From Dehalococcoidia bacterium UBA6808 (GTDB lineage: Bacteria; Chloroflexota; Dehalococcoidia; GIF9; UBA5629): DNA of 23,601 nt. How positions within the stretch are numbered: position 1 is the stretch's first letter; the number at the start of each line of letters is the position of its first letter. Location: the NCBI GenBank assembly GCA_002452695.1, contig DKFA01000095.1:1-23601 (forward strand), read 5' to 3'. Below are positions 7,583 to 15,169 of the stretch, piece by piece. Below the pieces are notes generated by a model. The model saw only the letters and a program-made list of their open reading frames with translations. It ran no database searches and was not told where the DNA came from. The position numbers and the translations under genes were made by a program.

Positions 7583-8239
7583 TCAGCGCCTGCCGCTCAG
7601 GAACTGTGAGACTTCGCTTCCCAGTTTTTCAATATTGGCTACATCGACGTCGAAAAGATTTGCCGCCAGATCAGAAGTGGCCGAATCTTCAGCATCTTCA
7701 CTTTCAAAGACGCTCATCAGATCGATATCCTCCTTGGGCATCTCCTGCTCCTCCTCTGTAAGAGTGTCCATGGATGGCAGATCCGGCAACGTTACCTCTC
7801 CACCTTCCTGGGCTGATGCCTCCGCTGCTGCATTGGCTGTTGCGGTGTTCGCTGCTGTCTTGATGGCTTCCTTTTCCCTGTCTTTCTTCTCTTCCTCAGG
7901 CTTCTCCTTTGGTTTTGTTTCCTTATCCCTGAAAGACTTATCTCCTTCTACCCTCAGCATCTTGCTGTCAGGCAGCTCTTTCAGTTCCAGCAGGCCATCT
8001 TTCTTGACCCTGGATTTTTTATCCTTGCCCTTTTTCTTCTCTTTTTTAGCGGGTTTATTTCCCATTACGCTGCCGGCGTTTAGACTGTTTCCAGCAGCTT
8101 CGCCCACCAGCGCCATCTTGCGTTTTCTCTTTGGATGTTTGGGCACCATGCTGCGTATTAGCAACCACATCACACCGAACACAGATGCCGACGCGACGAA
8201 CACTATCACCAGGTAAATGCCTACTTCGTAAAAATCCAA
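7583..8239 (-). CDS. Membrane-anchored Lys/Glu-rich protein of the archaellum operon
   Basis: 218 residues, starting at TTG 8239 (AGGTG six bases upstream) and 22 bases after the arlJ stop codon. One N-terminal membrane helix (about 7-30) is followed by a strongly charged, low-complexity cytoplasmic region (Lys-rich 60-85, then Lys/Glu-rich to 125, then Ala-rich) and an acidic C-terminal region ending in a predicted helix (ANIEKLGSEVSQFLSGRR). I do not recognise the family. The layout of one N-terminal helix plus a soluble cytoplasmic domain is shared with crenarchaeal ArlX, which forms a ring around the motor, but there is no visible sequence similarity and ArlX is less charged. It could be an analogous cytoplasmic collar. 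Confidence 0.65.
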   Translation of the reverse strand: MDFYEVGIYLVIVFVASASVFGVMWLLIRSMVPKHPKRKRKMALVGEAAGNSLNAGSVMGNKPAKKEKKKGKDKKSRVKKDGLLELKELPDSKMLRVEGDKSFRDKETKPKEKPEEEKKDREKEAIKTAANTATANAAAEASAQEGGEVTLPDLPSMDTLTEEEQEMPKEDIDLMSVFESEDAEDSATSDLAANLFDVDVANIEKLGSEVSQFLSGRR

Positions 8240-8261
8240 GCCTTACACCTTTTCGCTATAT

Positions 8262-9839
8262 TTAACCGCCTGTAGGTAACGAGCTGAACATTCCATGGAC
8301 CAGCCCGGGAAGAACAAGCATGGTCAACCCGGTAATGATCATGGTAATGGTCAGCAGATAGAAGTACTTGTAGTTGTGCCCGCCATCTACGACCTTGACG
8401 GCTGCCGGATTAGCAGCGGTCAGCATTAACAGCATGGCAGTAACCATCAGGTTCAGGATTTGCAGCTGTCCGCTGGAGTTAGAGAAGAAAGCAAATGTGG
8501 GCAGTGAGGATATGGCCGACATATCAGATGTGCCGCCCGAGGTCTGCATGCTCTGCATGGCATTGGCAAAATTCCACATGATCTGGTAAATACCTACCAG
8601 CAGGATTGCCATGGTGGCATGCATGGCCATGCACAGGTAGAAAAACCCGGATGAGACCATTTTCCTTTTGCCGCGCAGCAGCGCGATCTTCATGGCAAAC
8701 ATGGATGCCTGGTTGCCAACTAAATTAGGATCGCCACCGACTGCAATCCCATCCCAAAAAATCCTCACGCTGCGGTTAACCTGTTCGCTGCCTGACTCAT
8801 AAACAAACTTTTGCCAGCACAAGTCCGGTCTGATGCCGAACTTTAGCGCGTTGTTCATCCTGGTAACAGGTTTCTTTAGAGACGCCAGCGAACCGAAATC
8901 CAATCTGCTCACGGCCTCTGTGATCGTTGTGCCAATCACCTTGGTAATACCGCCCAGCGACCTTAGAAAACCTGCCATATCAGCATCATTCCTGTCGATT
9001 TTTTTATCATCCCACCAGATCAGGATGCCGGCCGGCGCTATGATGAGGGCTATTACTATCAGCGACCAGCCCAGGCTGACTTTCATTAGAAACAATACCG
9101 GAATTGTCAGCACGACCAGCGGTATGGAAACATAAAAAAGTGCTTTGTGCGCCAGTTCCTGCGCCCTGGATGTCTCGGGCAACGTATGAGTCTTTATCTC
9201 CTTGGGGGCAGACCTGTGCATCACCCATACGCCCAGCATGGTTGAGATCAACATCAAAAAAGTCAGCGTAGTAATGAACGATGGCGGCATGGGAAAGATC
9301 AACATGGATACGACGCTGATGACCACCACCAGTGAAGCGGAGATGATTAATGCCACATAGGCGTCCGTCCATTTGCGCAGGCTGTCGACCCGGCGCTCAT
9401 ATTCGTCGCCATAGTTTTCGCCCATGACCTCGGCTTCACGCTTGAGAAAGACCGCCTCATCTTCTCCGGATGCCATAGCCCCCGACATGCGTAATAATAT
9501 CGCCTTGGGGTCTGCTTCCCTGGTGGCCTCACCCACCATCCGGCAGGCCTCGGAATAATCATAGTTCAACCGCTTGGCCAGGAAGTGCACCTTCCTCAAA
9601 TACACAGAGGATGTGAAATTAAGCTGCGATGTATACTCGAACATCAGTGAGCGTGGCAGGGCCGATGTAGCCAGTGCCGACATATAGGTCAGCTGGCAGA
9701 ACAGATCGCCCTTGAGCAGGTCGGTGTCCTTTTTGACCTTCCCGCCGTTGGTGGCGCTCATGGCATCTTCATTTACATCAATGCTGCTTTTAGAAGAGTC
9801 CTTCTCTTTGGGCTTTAGCAAGGACTTTAAGGAGATCAT
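8262..9839 (-). CDS. arlJ: Archaellum membrane platform protein ArlJ (FlaJ)
   Basis: 525 residues, the polytopic membrane protein that forms the platform for archaellum assembly and rotation and works with the ATPase ArlI. A soluble N-terminal domain with type II secretion F-like features (ATREADPKAILLRMSG near 105-120) leads into membrane helices near 160-183 and 188-207, further helices at 233-275, a second cytoplasmic domain containing the conserved D-x-D-x-x-x-FLRSLG block (about 285-296, an ArlJ hallmark), and a C-terminal group of helices. The first 50 bases of the gene overlap the end of arlI in another frame. The GGAG before the ATG is distant (13 bases), so translation may depend on coupling to arlI. 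Confidence 0.93.
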   Translation of the reverse strand: MISLKSLLKPKEKDSSKSSIDVNEDAMSATNGGKVKKDTDLLKGDLFCQLTYMSALATSALPRSLMFEYTSQLNFTSSVYLRKVHFLAKRLNYDYSEACRMVGEATREADPKAILLRMSGAMASGEDEAVFLKREAEVMGENYGDEYERRVDSLRKWTDAYVALIISASLVVVISVVSMLIFPMPPSFITTLTFLMLISTMLGVWVMHRSAPKEIKTHTLPETSRAQELAHKALFYVSIPLVVLTIPVLFLMKVSLGWSLIVIALIIAPAGILIWWDDKKIDRNDADMAGFLRSLGGITKVIGTTITEAVSRLDFGSLASLKKPVTRMNNALKFGIRPDLCWQKFVYESGSEQVNRSVRIFWDGIAVGGDPNLVGNQASMFAMKIALLRGKRKMVSSGFFYLCMAMHATMAILLVGIYQIMWNFANAMQSMQTSGGTSDMSAISSLPTFAFFSNSSGQLQILNLMVTAMLLMLTAANPAAVKVVDGGHNYKYFYLLTITMIITGLTMLVLPGLVHGMFSSLPTGG

Positions 9840-11559
9840 AGAAATTCAACACTCCCTGTTGGCTGAGTTTTTCCAAAATCTTGGCGCGCCGGTCGACCTC
9901 TGCATATATGCGGCGCTTTTTATGCGGCGGGATGCCCAGCTTGGGTGCGATCTTATGCTCCAGCAGGTAGCTGTTGCCGTCTCCAGTAAAAAGAAAGACA
10001 TCGCTGACCGGGTCCCAGCGGAATACCTCCACGAATGAAAACGACTGCGTAATTGGATCGTAGCCTACTATTTCATTGATACTGGTCATGCGCCTGCCAG
10101 CCTTTCCGTTGGGCAATTTAACTGCCTGTTGAATAATACAGATATTCAGGTTGTCCATATAAGATTTGGGCACGTTGATCGGGTTACCGGTTAGACGCTG
10201 GATCAGCCTTTCCACCGAGGCTGCATGGAAGGTAGCCATGACCGAGTGGCCTGTTTGCATGGCTTGAAAGGCGATAGCGCCCTCGGCGCCGCGGATTTCA
10301 CCGACGATTATTTCATTGGGCCTCTGACGGAGGGCTGCCTTGAGCAGGTCGAACATACCGACCCCTGATTCACCTTCCTTGGTGGTCGAGACGACCTCCC
10401 TGATCCAGTTCTGGTGGGGCACCTGCAACTCCGGCGTATCTTCGATCGACACGATCTTGGCGTTGGGATGGATAAAGGTTGTAATCGCATTCAGCGTGGT
10501 TGTTTTGCCCGAAGCCGTCTCACCGCAGACAAATAAATTCATTCCCTCACCGATGGTCAATGAAAGGTAGGCTGCCATTTTATAATCACATGTGCCCATC
10601 TGAATGATTTCCAGGATCGACAGTGGAACTTCACTGAATTTCCTGATGGTAAAGTTGGAGCCGCGCTTGGATACATCGGTGCCGTAGACTATATTTATGC
10701 GTGAGCCGTCGGGCAGTGTGGCATCCACGATCGGGCTGTGCACGCTGACCGGCTTCTTGATACGCTCGGCCAGCCGCATCACGAACTGATCAAGGTCCTC
10801 GTTAGTGGGAAAATTCACCACCGTCTTGAGGCTCTTAAAGATCTTGTGTTCAAGGAAGATCACACCCCTGCCGCTGCAGCTTACATCTTCGACGTACTTA
10901 TCATAGACAATGGGGTCCAACACACCCATCCCCACCTTATCCCTGACGATCAGGTACTTGATCTCAGCCAGCTGGCGCGGCGTGACTTCCAGCGGCTTGA
11001 CACGTGTATTGACCGAGATGCGGTCCATCACGCCCAGGGTGCCTTTGGCCCTGCCGTTGCTGCGCGGGTACGGCCGGTCGTAGTTTGACAGCGGGTTACG
11101 GCCCTTAATCACACATATCTCATCAATGCACTTAAGAAAAGCATCCCGCTTTTCTTCCGTTGTCTTGATATTAAAACCGCCCAGCCTGTCGGACATGTCC
11201 AGCAGGCGTTTTTCCACTTCCAGCAGCAGGTGATCGATGTTATGCATCAGCGTTGGCTCGATCGGTATATAGGTGTTCCTCCCGTCCACGTGATCATAAA
11301 TAATGTGGCTAAAGACCCCGTCTTTAACGGGGTAGATCAAATTGGGGCTGGCGTTCCCGCCCAGGCTATGGTCCAACTTATCGTAGTACTTGGGCATGCC
11401 GTAATTGTCGATCGGCACCATTTCCAGATACTCAAGCAGGTGCGGATTTTTCTGCACAACTTCCTGCGCCCGCTTGGATAAAAGGCTGAGTATATTACAG
11501 GTGTCGGTCTTTCTCTTGCCGCCTTCGGGGATGGAGAAAGGTAGAAGTAATTCAGGCAT
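9790..11559 (-). CDS. arlI: Archaellum motor ATPase ArlI (FlaI)
   Basis: 589 residues, a type II/IV secretion superfamily hexameric ATPase that powers archaellin assembly and rotation. An N-terminal domain of about 300 residues (with SRINIVYG and SNFTIRKF motifs, as in archaeal family members) precedes the RecA-like core. Walker A is GETASGKTT at 346-354; an Asp box follows (VSIEDTPELQVPHQ, 370-383); Walker B is EIIVGEIRG at 416-424; and the His box QTGHSVMATFHA lies near 435-446. These are all the catalytic elements of the family. The C-terminus, which binds ArlJ and ArlH in archaea, runs past 550. It is flanked by arlH (25 bases upstream) and arlJ (overlapping), as in archaeal clusters. Confidence 0.96.
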   Translation of the reverse strand: MPELLLPFSIPEGGKRKTDTCNILSLLSKRAQEVVQKNPHLLEYLEMVPIDNYGMPKYYDKLDHSLGGNASPNLIYPVKDGVFSHIIYDHVDGRNTYIPIEPTLMHNIDHLLLEVEKRLLDMSDRLGGFNIKTTEEKRDAFLKCIDEICVIKGRNPLSNYDRPYPRSNGRAKGTLGVMDRISVNTRVKPLEVTPRQLAEIKYLIVRDKVGMGVLDPIVYDKYVEDVSCSGRGVIFLEHKIFKSLKTVVNFPTNEDLDQFVMRLAERIKKPVSVHSPIVDATLPDGSRINIVYGTDVSKRGSNFTIRKFSEVPLSILEIIQMGTCDYKMAAYLSLTIGEGMNLFVCGETASGKTTTLNAITTFIHPNAKIVSIEDTPELQVPHQNWIREVVSTTKEGESGVGMFDLLKAALRQRPNEIIVGEIRGAEGAIAFQAMQTGHSVMATFHAASVERLIQRLTGNPINVPKSYMDNLNICIIQQAVKLPNGKAGRRMTSINEIVGYDPITQSFSFVEVFRWDPVSDVFLFTGDGNSYLLEHKIAPKLGIPPHKKRRIYAEVDRRAKILEKLSQQGVLNFYDLLKVLAKAQREGLF

Positions 11560-11584
11560 AGATAATAGACCTCATTGCATATAA

Positions 11585-12310
11585 TTAAGCCCTGGCCCTG
11601 CCCAGCGGCATGACACGCATGCCGATGCCGGGATCGACATCGAAGCTCATAATATTGCCAGTGTTCTTGTCGGCGCCTCTGACCTTTGCAACTTCGAGTA
11701 CTTTGACCAGCTTGTCACCAACCTCCTCAATACGCAGCCTTAAGTGCGCGTCGCAGGCTGATCGTATTCGGATCAATACCTGTTCATCAAAAGCGTATGT
11801 GTGCGTAATGTTGATAATTGTTCTGCCTCCGTCACATAACTTCTTGCATTGCTCAAAATAATCGATAATCTGTTCTACCGATGTATGGGCAATAACGGGT
11901 GTCAGCGAATCCACCACTATCAATTTATAAGTGGGGTATGCCATTACCCCGGATATAATTGTCTCGAATGTGTTCACAACCCTCATCTTGGAAGGCTCCA
12001 CCGTGAAGATCTTGATCCATCCCAGCAGCAGCGCGTCGAGTATGCTCAGTCCCAGACTTTCCATCTGGCTGTGCATGCTCTTGACCGTGTTCTCGGTGGT
12101 AAAAAGCAGAACCTTGTGGTGCGAGTTCAATGCTCCCCACATCATCTGCTGTGAAAGCACCGATTTGCCTGCATCGGACTGCCCCTCGATCAGCGTCAGC
12201 GAGCCAACGGGGATCCCTCCTCCGAGACGTTTATCGATCTCGGTGTGTCCCGTACAGATTATTTCGTCTTGCGACCGTTCGTCTTCGTCCGACGCCAGTA
12301 CTTTTGTCAT
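11585..12310 (-). CDS. arlH: Archaellum RecA-like regulatory ATPase ArlH (FlaH)
   Basis: 241 residues, a KaiC/RecA-like protein that binds ATP and forms a ring on ArlI in archaeal motors. After a charged N-terminus, Walker A is GQSDAGKS (43-50) followed by VLSQQ, matching the family's G-x-(N/S)-D-(S/A)-GKS-V/I-LSQ form. Walker B is LIVVDSLTP (130-138). The domain is otherwise the usual single-core length. The ATG at 12310 has GAGGATGA just upstream. It sits 31 bases after the arlF stop and directly before arlI, the conserved H-I-J order. In archaea the ATP state of ArlH is thought to switch the motor between assembly and rotation. Confidence 0.94.
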   Translation of the reverse strand: MTKVLASDEDERSQDEIICTGHTEIDKRLGGGIPVGSLTLIEGQSDAGKSVLSQQMMWGALNSHHKVLLFTTENTVKSMHSQMESLGLSILDALLLGWIKIFTVEPSKMRVVNTFETIISGVMAYPTYKLIVVDSLTPVIAHTSVEQIIDYFEQCKKLCDGGRTIINITHTYAFDEQVLIRIRSACDAHLRLRIEEVGDKLVKVLEVAKVRGADKNTGNIMSFDVDPGIGMRVMPLGRARA

Positions 12311-12341
12311 TTCATCCTCTTATTTGGCTTTTATCATCCGG

Positions 12342-12840
12342 CTACCACCCGAATGTGATCTGGCTTTTGGCCCCGTTCGGCGCCACTACCGTTGCCAGGT
12401 TGGTAGTATTCTCAGTCGCTGCCGGGGACAGGTTTATCACTATTCTCATAGTCTCACCCGGATTTAAAATGTCAGGCTCGTATATTTCCGGACTGCCCTG
12501 GAAAAAAAAAGCCACTCCTCTGCCACCCTGGTGTCGAAGCTGAGTAGGGTATCCATTGGGTTCCACCGTCCTGGTAACGGACAATTACATCCCAGGCATC
12601 GTAATCCAACAGGTCCGTGCTGCCCGTGTTATCAATATCCATGATCACACTGACGCCGCTGTTCACTGTCGTCGAGCTTTTACAGTCGATGCTGCTGTTA
12701 AGGATATCCCTCGCCAGGCTTTCTTCCGCTCTCAAAGCATCAGAGATGCTGTTAATCGAATAGAGAGCGCTCATAGATATCGAGACAGCGCCAATGATTA
12801 ATAAGGCAATGCAGACAAGTGAGATAGCGAAATTCTCCAT
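12342..12840 (-). CDS. arlF: Archaellum stator-type protein ArlF, split by a +1 frameshift
   Basis: The gene occupies two frames. The first opens at ATG 12840 (GGAGAG five bases upstream) with a membrane helix (about 5-25) and a beta-rich domain including the MDIDNTGST motif, and after WQRSG-FFF would go off into a short unrelated tail ending at 12472. The second, in another frame, carries the natural continuation (QGSPEIYEPDILNPGETM and onward to QITFGW). The switch falls at a run of nine A (12502-12510 on plus, nine T in the coding sense). With eight, the frames join into one 165-residue protein of plausible ArlF/ArlG type. The domain and position before arlH fit ArlF, which in archaea binds the S-layer. 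It could be a sequencing error, a true lesion or programmed slippage. Its start overlaps the end of arlG by 43 bases. Confidence 0.8.
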
Positions 12841-13316
12841 GGCTCTCCAATACTGGTGCTATATATTTCCTGATCGGATATACCGTTGGGAAGCACGAAT
12901 TTAAGATAATATGACCCTGAAGGTGAAGAAGTTAAATAGATCGTAACCTTGATGGTGGCAGTGGGTCCCCAGGCTGCGCCGCTTTCAATGGTGTAGTTCC
13001 AACATGGCTTGGAAGCAGCCAGAGCATCATAAGGCAGGCGCTGAAAGTTGCCTTCCAGACCGAAAAAAATGTCGCTCTTGTCAATGCCGCCTATGCGCGA
13101 TGCGCCGATGTTCTTGATCCAGACATAGACATCGTTCCCGCTATCTGAAACTTCGATGATCTCAATTTTTGACCTGATCCTGTCATCGATCTTATCGGTA
13201 GCCTGGGCAATAGCACTGGTGCTCTCAGTAATTGCCGGGAAAATCGCATTAATAACTACCATGCAGCATACAACACCGCCGATGATCAGCAGGAGTGTGA
13301 CCATGACTTTATCCAC
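12798..13316 (-). CDS. arlG: Archaellum stator-type protein ArlG
   Basis: 172 residues. An N-terminal membrane helix (about 6-27) has little before it, followed by a helix and a beta-sandwich extracytoplasmic domain. The block VYVWIKNIG (63-71) with SDIFFG (81-86) is, from memory, the signature that distinguishes ArlG from ArlF; the C-terminal strand YYLKFVLPNG (136-145) also fits. In archaea ArlG filaments are capped by ArlF to anchor the motor in the envelope. I use GTG 13316 as start because GGAG lies seven bases before it; the gene overlaps the stop of the scaffold gene by eight bases. The G-F-H-I-J order is as in crenarchaeal clusters. F and G could be exchanged; the pair is firmer than either name. 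Confidence 0.78.
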   Translation of the reverse strand: MDKVMVTLLLIIGGVVCCMVVINAIFPAITESTSAIAQATDKIDDRIRSKIEIIEVSDSGNDVYVWIKNIGASRIGGIDKSDIFFGLEGNFQRLPYDALAASKPCWNYTIESGAAWGPTATIKVTIYLTSSPSGSYYLKFVLPNGISDQEIYSTSIGEPWRISLSHLSALPY

Positions 13317-14265
13317 GGCCTGACTCCTTCATCATGGACAGCACTGATAATAAAGCGCTGTCCTTCACCTGCGAACCGCTGATCAGGCTTTCCAGTTGCG
13401 CCAGAATGGCCAGATAATCGGTTGCTGTCGGGGTCTGCCCGTTTGCTTCATAACGTGAAATCCGTATCATGCGGATCAGGACGTCCTTCATCCTGTCAGG
13501 AATGCGCCCCATTGCTGTAGACATTTCCACCAGAGCCTCGGTGCGGTCCTTGCCCAGTTTGGCGGTCGACTGATCAACCCACTGTGTCAGCCCGGCGATT
13601 ATGACAAGGTCCGCCCGGCTGTTGCCTGCGGTGAAAACACTGCTGTTTGAGCTCTTTTTCTTGCCATTTTTAGGCGACTGCATTTTAAGAACAGGTTTTG
13701 TTTCCAGTTCTTCATCATCGAGCTCTTCATTATCGCTGTCGGTATCCTCGTCGAGCTCCATTTCCTCCTCTTCTTCCCTCTTTTTCTTGCTGCGCGTGCT
13801 CTTATTTTTTTGAGGCTGTTCATCGTCGTCTACCATACCGGCCGAAGGCCACCCCTCATTCGAAGATCCTGCGCCGGTTGAGGAGCCTGCGTCCGCTGTG
13901 GGACCAGCGCCCGCTGACAGCTCCGGGGCGCCGGCAGGACCGGCCCCGGGCATATCGTCCATACCTCCTCCAGGCAGGTCGGCTTTGGCAGACAGATCGG
14001 CGAAAGGTTTACCGAACGAGATCTCTTCGGCAGGCGGTGTCTGGAACTCGTCCTGGAGCAGATCCGTATCCTCGACGGGGGCAAGTTCCTTGCTTTTGAT
14101 ATCCGGGTTTGATCCTGCAGGAGGGGTATTGGCGACCATGTTCATGTTGAAAGGGTTCTGAATATTGAGGTATTGCTCCCTGATGTCCAGCAAAATAGTT
14201 TTTACCTCATTTTTCAAAATCTTCAACTCCTCTTCCAGGAGCTTGATTCTCTGTTCTTCGTTCAT
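13309..14265 (-). CDS. ArlC/D/E-like archaellum scaffold protein
   Basis: 318 residues from the ATG at 14265. The N-terminal 35 residues form a strong coiled coil (MNEEQRIKLLEEELKILKNE). The middle (about 50-205) is low complexity: Pro/Gly/Ala/Ser-rich, then a Lys-rich and a very acidic stretch. The C-terminus (about 215-315) contains a helical block, LTQWVDQSTAKLGKDR then RIPDRMKDVLIRMIRI, that resembles the ArlD/ArlE domain of euryarchaeal proteins (W-x-x-x-L-x-x-x-x-G, a diagnostic Y or similar, then a WIS-like turn and a VK-x-x-L helix). ArlC/D/E form the cytosolic ring under the motor and bind CheF. It sits between arlB and arlG, the usual place for these genes. The similarity is a pattern match made by eye. 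Confidence 0.6.
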   Translation of the reverse strand: MNEEQRIKLLEEELKILKNEVKTILLDIREQYLNIQNPFNMNMVANTPPAGSNPDIKSKELAPVEDTDLLQDEFQTPPAEEISFGKPFADLSAKADLPGGGMDDMPGAGPAGAPELSAGAGPTADAGSSTGAGSSNEGWPSAGMVDDDEQPQKNKSTRSKKKREEEEEMELDEDTDSDNEELDDEELETKPVLKMQSPKNGKKKSSNSSVFTAGNSRADLVIIAGLTQWVDQSTAKLGKDRTEALVEMSTAMGRIPDRMKDVLIRMIRISRYEANGQTPTATDYLAILAQLESLISGSQVKDSALLSVLSMMKESGRG

Positions 14266-14284
14266 GGTCTTTTCCCCTTTTCGG

Positions 14285-14311
14285 AGTGGGCATCCTAAAC
14301 GGATGCCCACT
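14285..14311 (-). promoter_or_regulatory. Hairpin between arlB and the scaffold gene
   Basis: An 11-bp perfect inverted repeat (14285-14295 with 14301-14311) with a five-base loop lies 41 bases past the arlB stop and 20 bases before the next start. No T run follows on the minus strand, so it looks like a processing, stabilising or attenuating hairpin that would keep arlB mRNA more abundant than the motor genes, as archaellin is needed in large excess. Confidence 0.6.
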
Positions 14312-14334
14312 TTTCACATTACCACCTGTAAACT

Positions 14335-14348
14335 TTAACGATCGTTAA
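14335..14348. promoter_or_regulatory. Perfect 14-bp palindrome just after arlB
   Basis: TTAACGATCGTTAA spans 14335-14348, three bases from the arlB stop codon. It is a perfect inverted repeat without a loop, more like a dimeric protein-binding site than an RNA hairpin. Chance is possible. Confidence 0.3.
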
Positions 14349-14351
14349 TGC

Positions 14352-14966
14352 CTAATGCAGGTCCATTACAGCTTCGATGGCCGGCGGCAGTGTGCGCTGA
14401 ATAGTGATCGTGGAACCGATTGACGGCTTGACCTGGATGCTGAAAGTATCGTTGGCCGACAGGTTATCAGTGAGGGTCTTGCTGTCGCCCAGATCGTTCA
14501 GATTGATGATAATTTCAAACTGTTCGCCCTGCTCCAGCAGGTTGTTGCTGTTGGCATAACCTATAGCCGACTTGGTCCACTTGACATTGTTGAGGTAGTC
14601 GTTCTTGGTGGTCAGGCTGATAACGCATTTATTGGTGGCGCTGGCGGTGCCGTCGCAGGGGGTCAGGTCGATGGGATTGCCGGCGATGGCGTTCTTGACC
14701 GTGAACAGAATGGTGGAAACATTATCAGAATCGGTGCTCTTGCCAAGCACGGAACCGGACAATTCCATGTTGGACTTGGCTTCTTCGAGGCCAGCGTAAA
14801 TGGTTTCCTTGCCCCTCTCAGCAGAGAAGAGGCCTGCGCTTAACACGGCGTAACCGAACACTGCTGCTACGGTCACGAAGGCGATCAGGATGATGGCTGT
14901 CTCAAGGCCGGTCATACCTTTTTCACCTTTATTAAGTTTCTGCATGGCTTTCATAAGTTTAATCAT
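14352..14966 (-). CDS. arlB: Archaellin, archaellum filament subunit
   Basis: 204 residues with a clear class III signal peptide: a charged leader with Lys residues, then KG (residues 16-17) before MTGLETAIILIAFVTVAAVFGY. That is the archaeal cleavage pattern (basic residue, Gly, then a hydrophobic helix with Glu near +5) and the helix matches archaellin sequences almost residue for residue, including the LIAFV-x-VAAVF core. The rest is a beta-rich globular domain that faces outward, with a CDG and a second Cys that may pair. Only one archaellin is present in the window. Ribosome site AGGAGG six bases before ATG 14966. The prepilin-type peptidase that must cut the leader is not in the window. 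Confidence 0.96.
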   Translation of the reverse strand: MIKLMKAMQKLNKGEKGMTGLETAIILIAFVTVAAVFGYAVLSAGLFSAERGKETIYAGLEEAKSNMELSGSVLGKSTDSDNVSTILFTVKNAIAGNPIDLTPCDGTASATNKCVISLTTKNDYLNNVKWTKSAIGYANSNNLLEQGEQFEIIINLNDLGDSKTLTDNLSANDTFSIQVKPSIGSTITIQRTLPPAIEAVMDLH

Positions 14967-15169
14967 CTTTTCCTCCTTATTTGTTGGCTTTAATCTTTAT
15001 TCCTTTTTGATTCAATTTTTCCGTTTTCTTTTTTCTTACTGCTGCTTTTTCCAATTTATCCGCCGTTGTCCCGAATAGGCATTCACCTCCTGCGCATTTT
15101 GTTTACTATTCATTCATTTTGAACTTACTGACACCTCCTTAGCGGTACTCAAGTCAATTCATTCCAAAC
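14967..15169 (-). promoter_or_regulatory. Long arlB leader with two extra ribosome-binding sequences
   Basis: Between the receiver gene and arlB there are about 200 bases without a normal gene. On the minus strand two AGGAGGTG sequences (near 15133-15140 and 15084-15091) precede the true arlB site. The second opens a mini-frame of eight codons, MPIRDNGG (15056-15082). No convincing promoter box was found. It may be a leader with upstream regulatory peptides. Confidence 0.35.

Noticed and set aside
7458..8216. Long plus-strand Ser/Phe/Leu-rich frame
   Set aside because: It is antisense to the K/E-rich membrane protein; its composition is what reverse reading of Lys/Glu codons gives, it has no ribosome site, and the minus-strand gene fits the operon.
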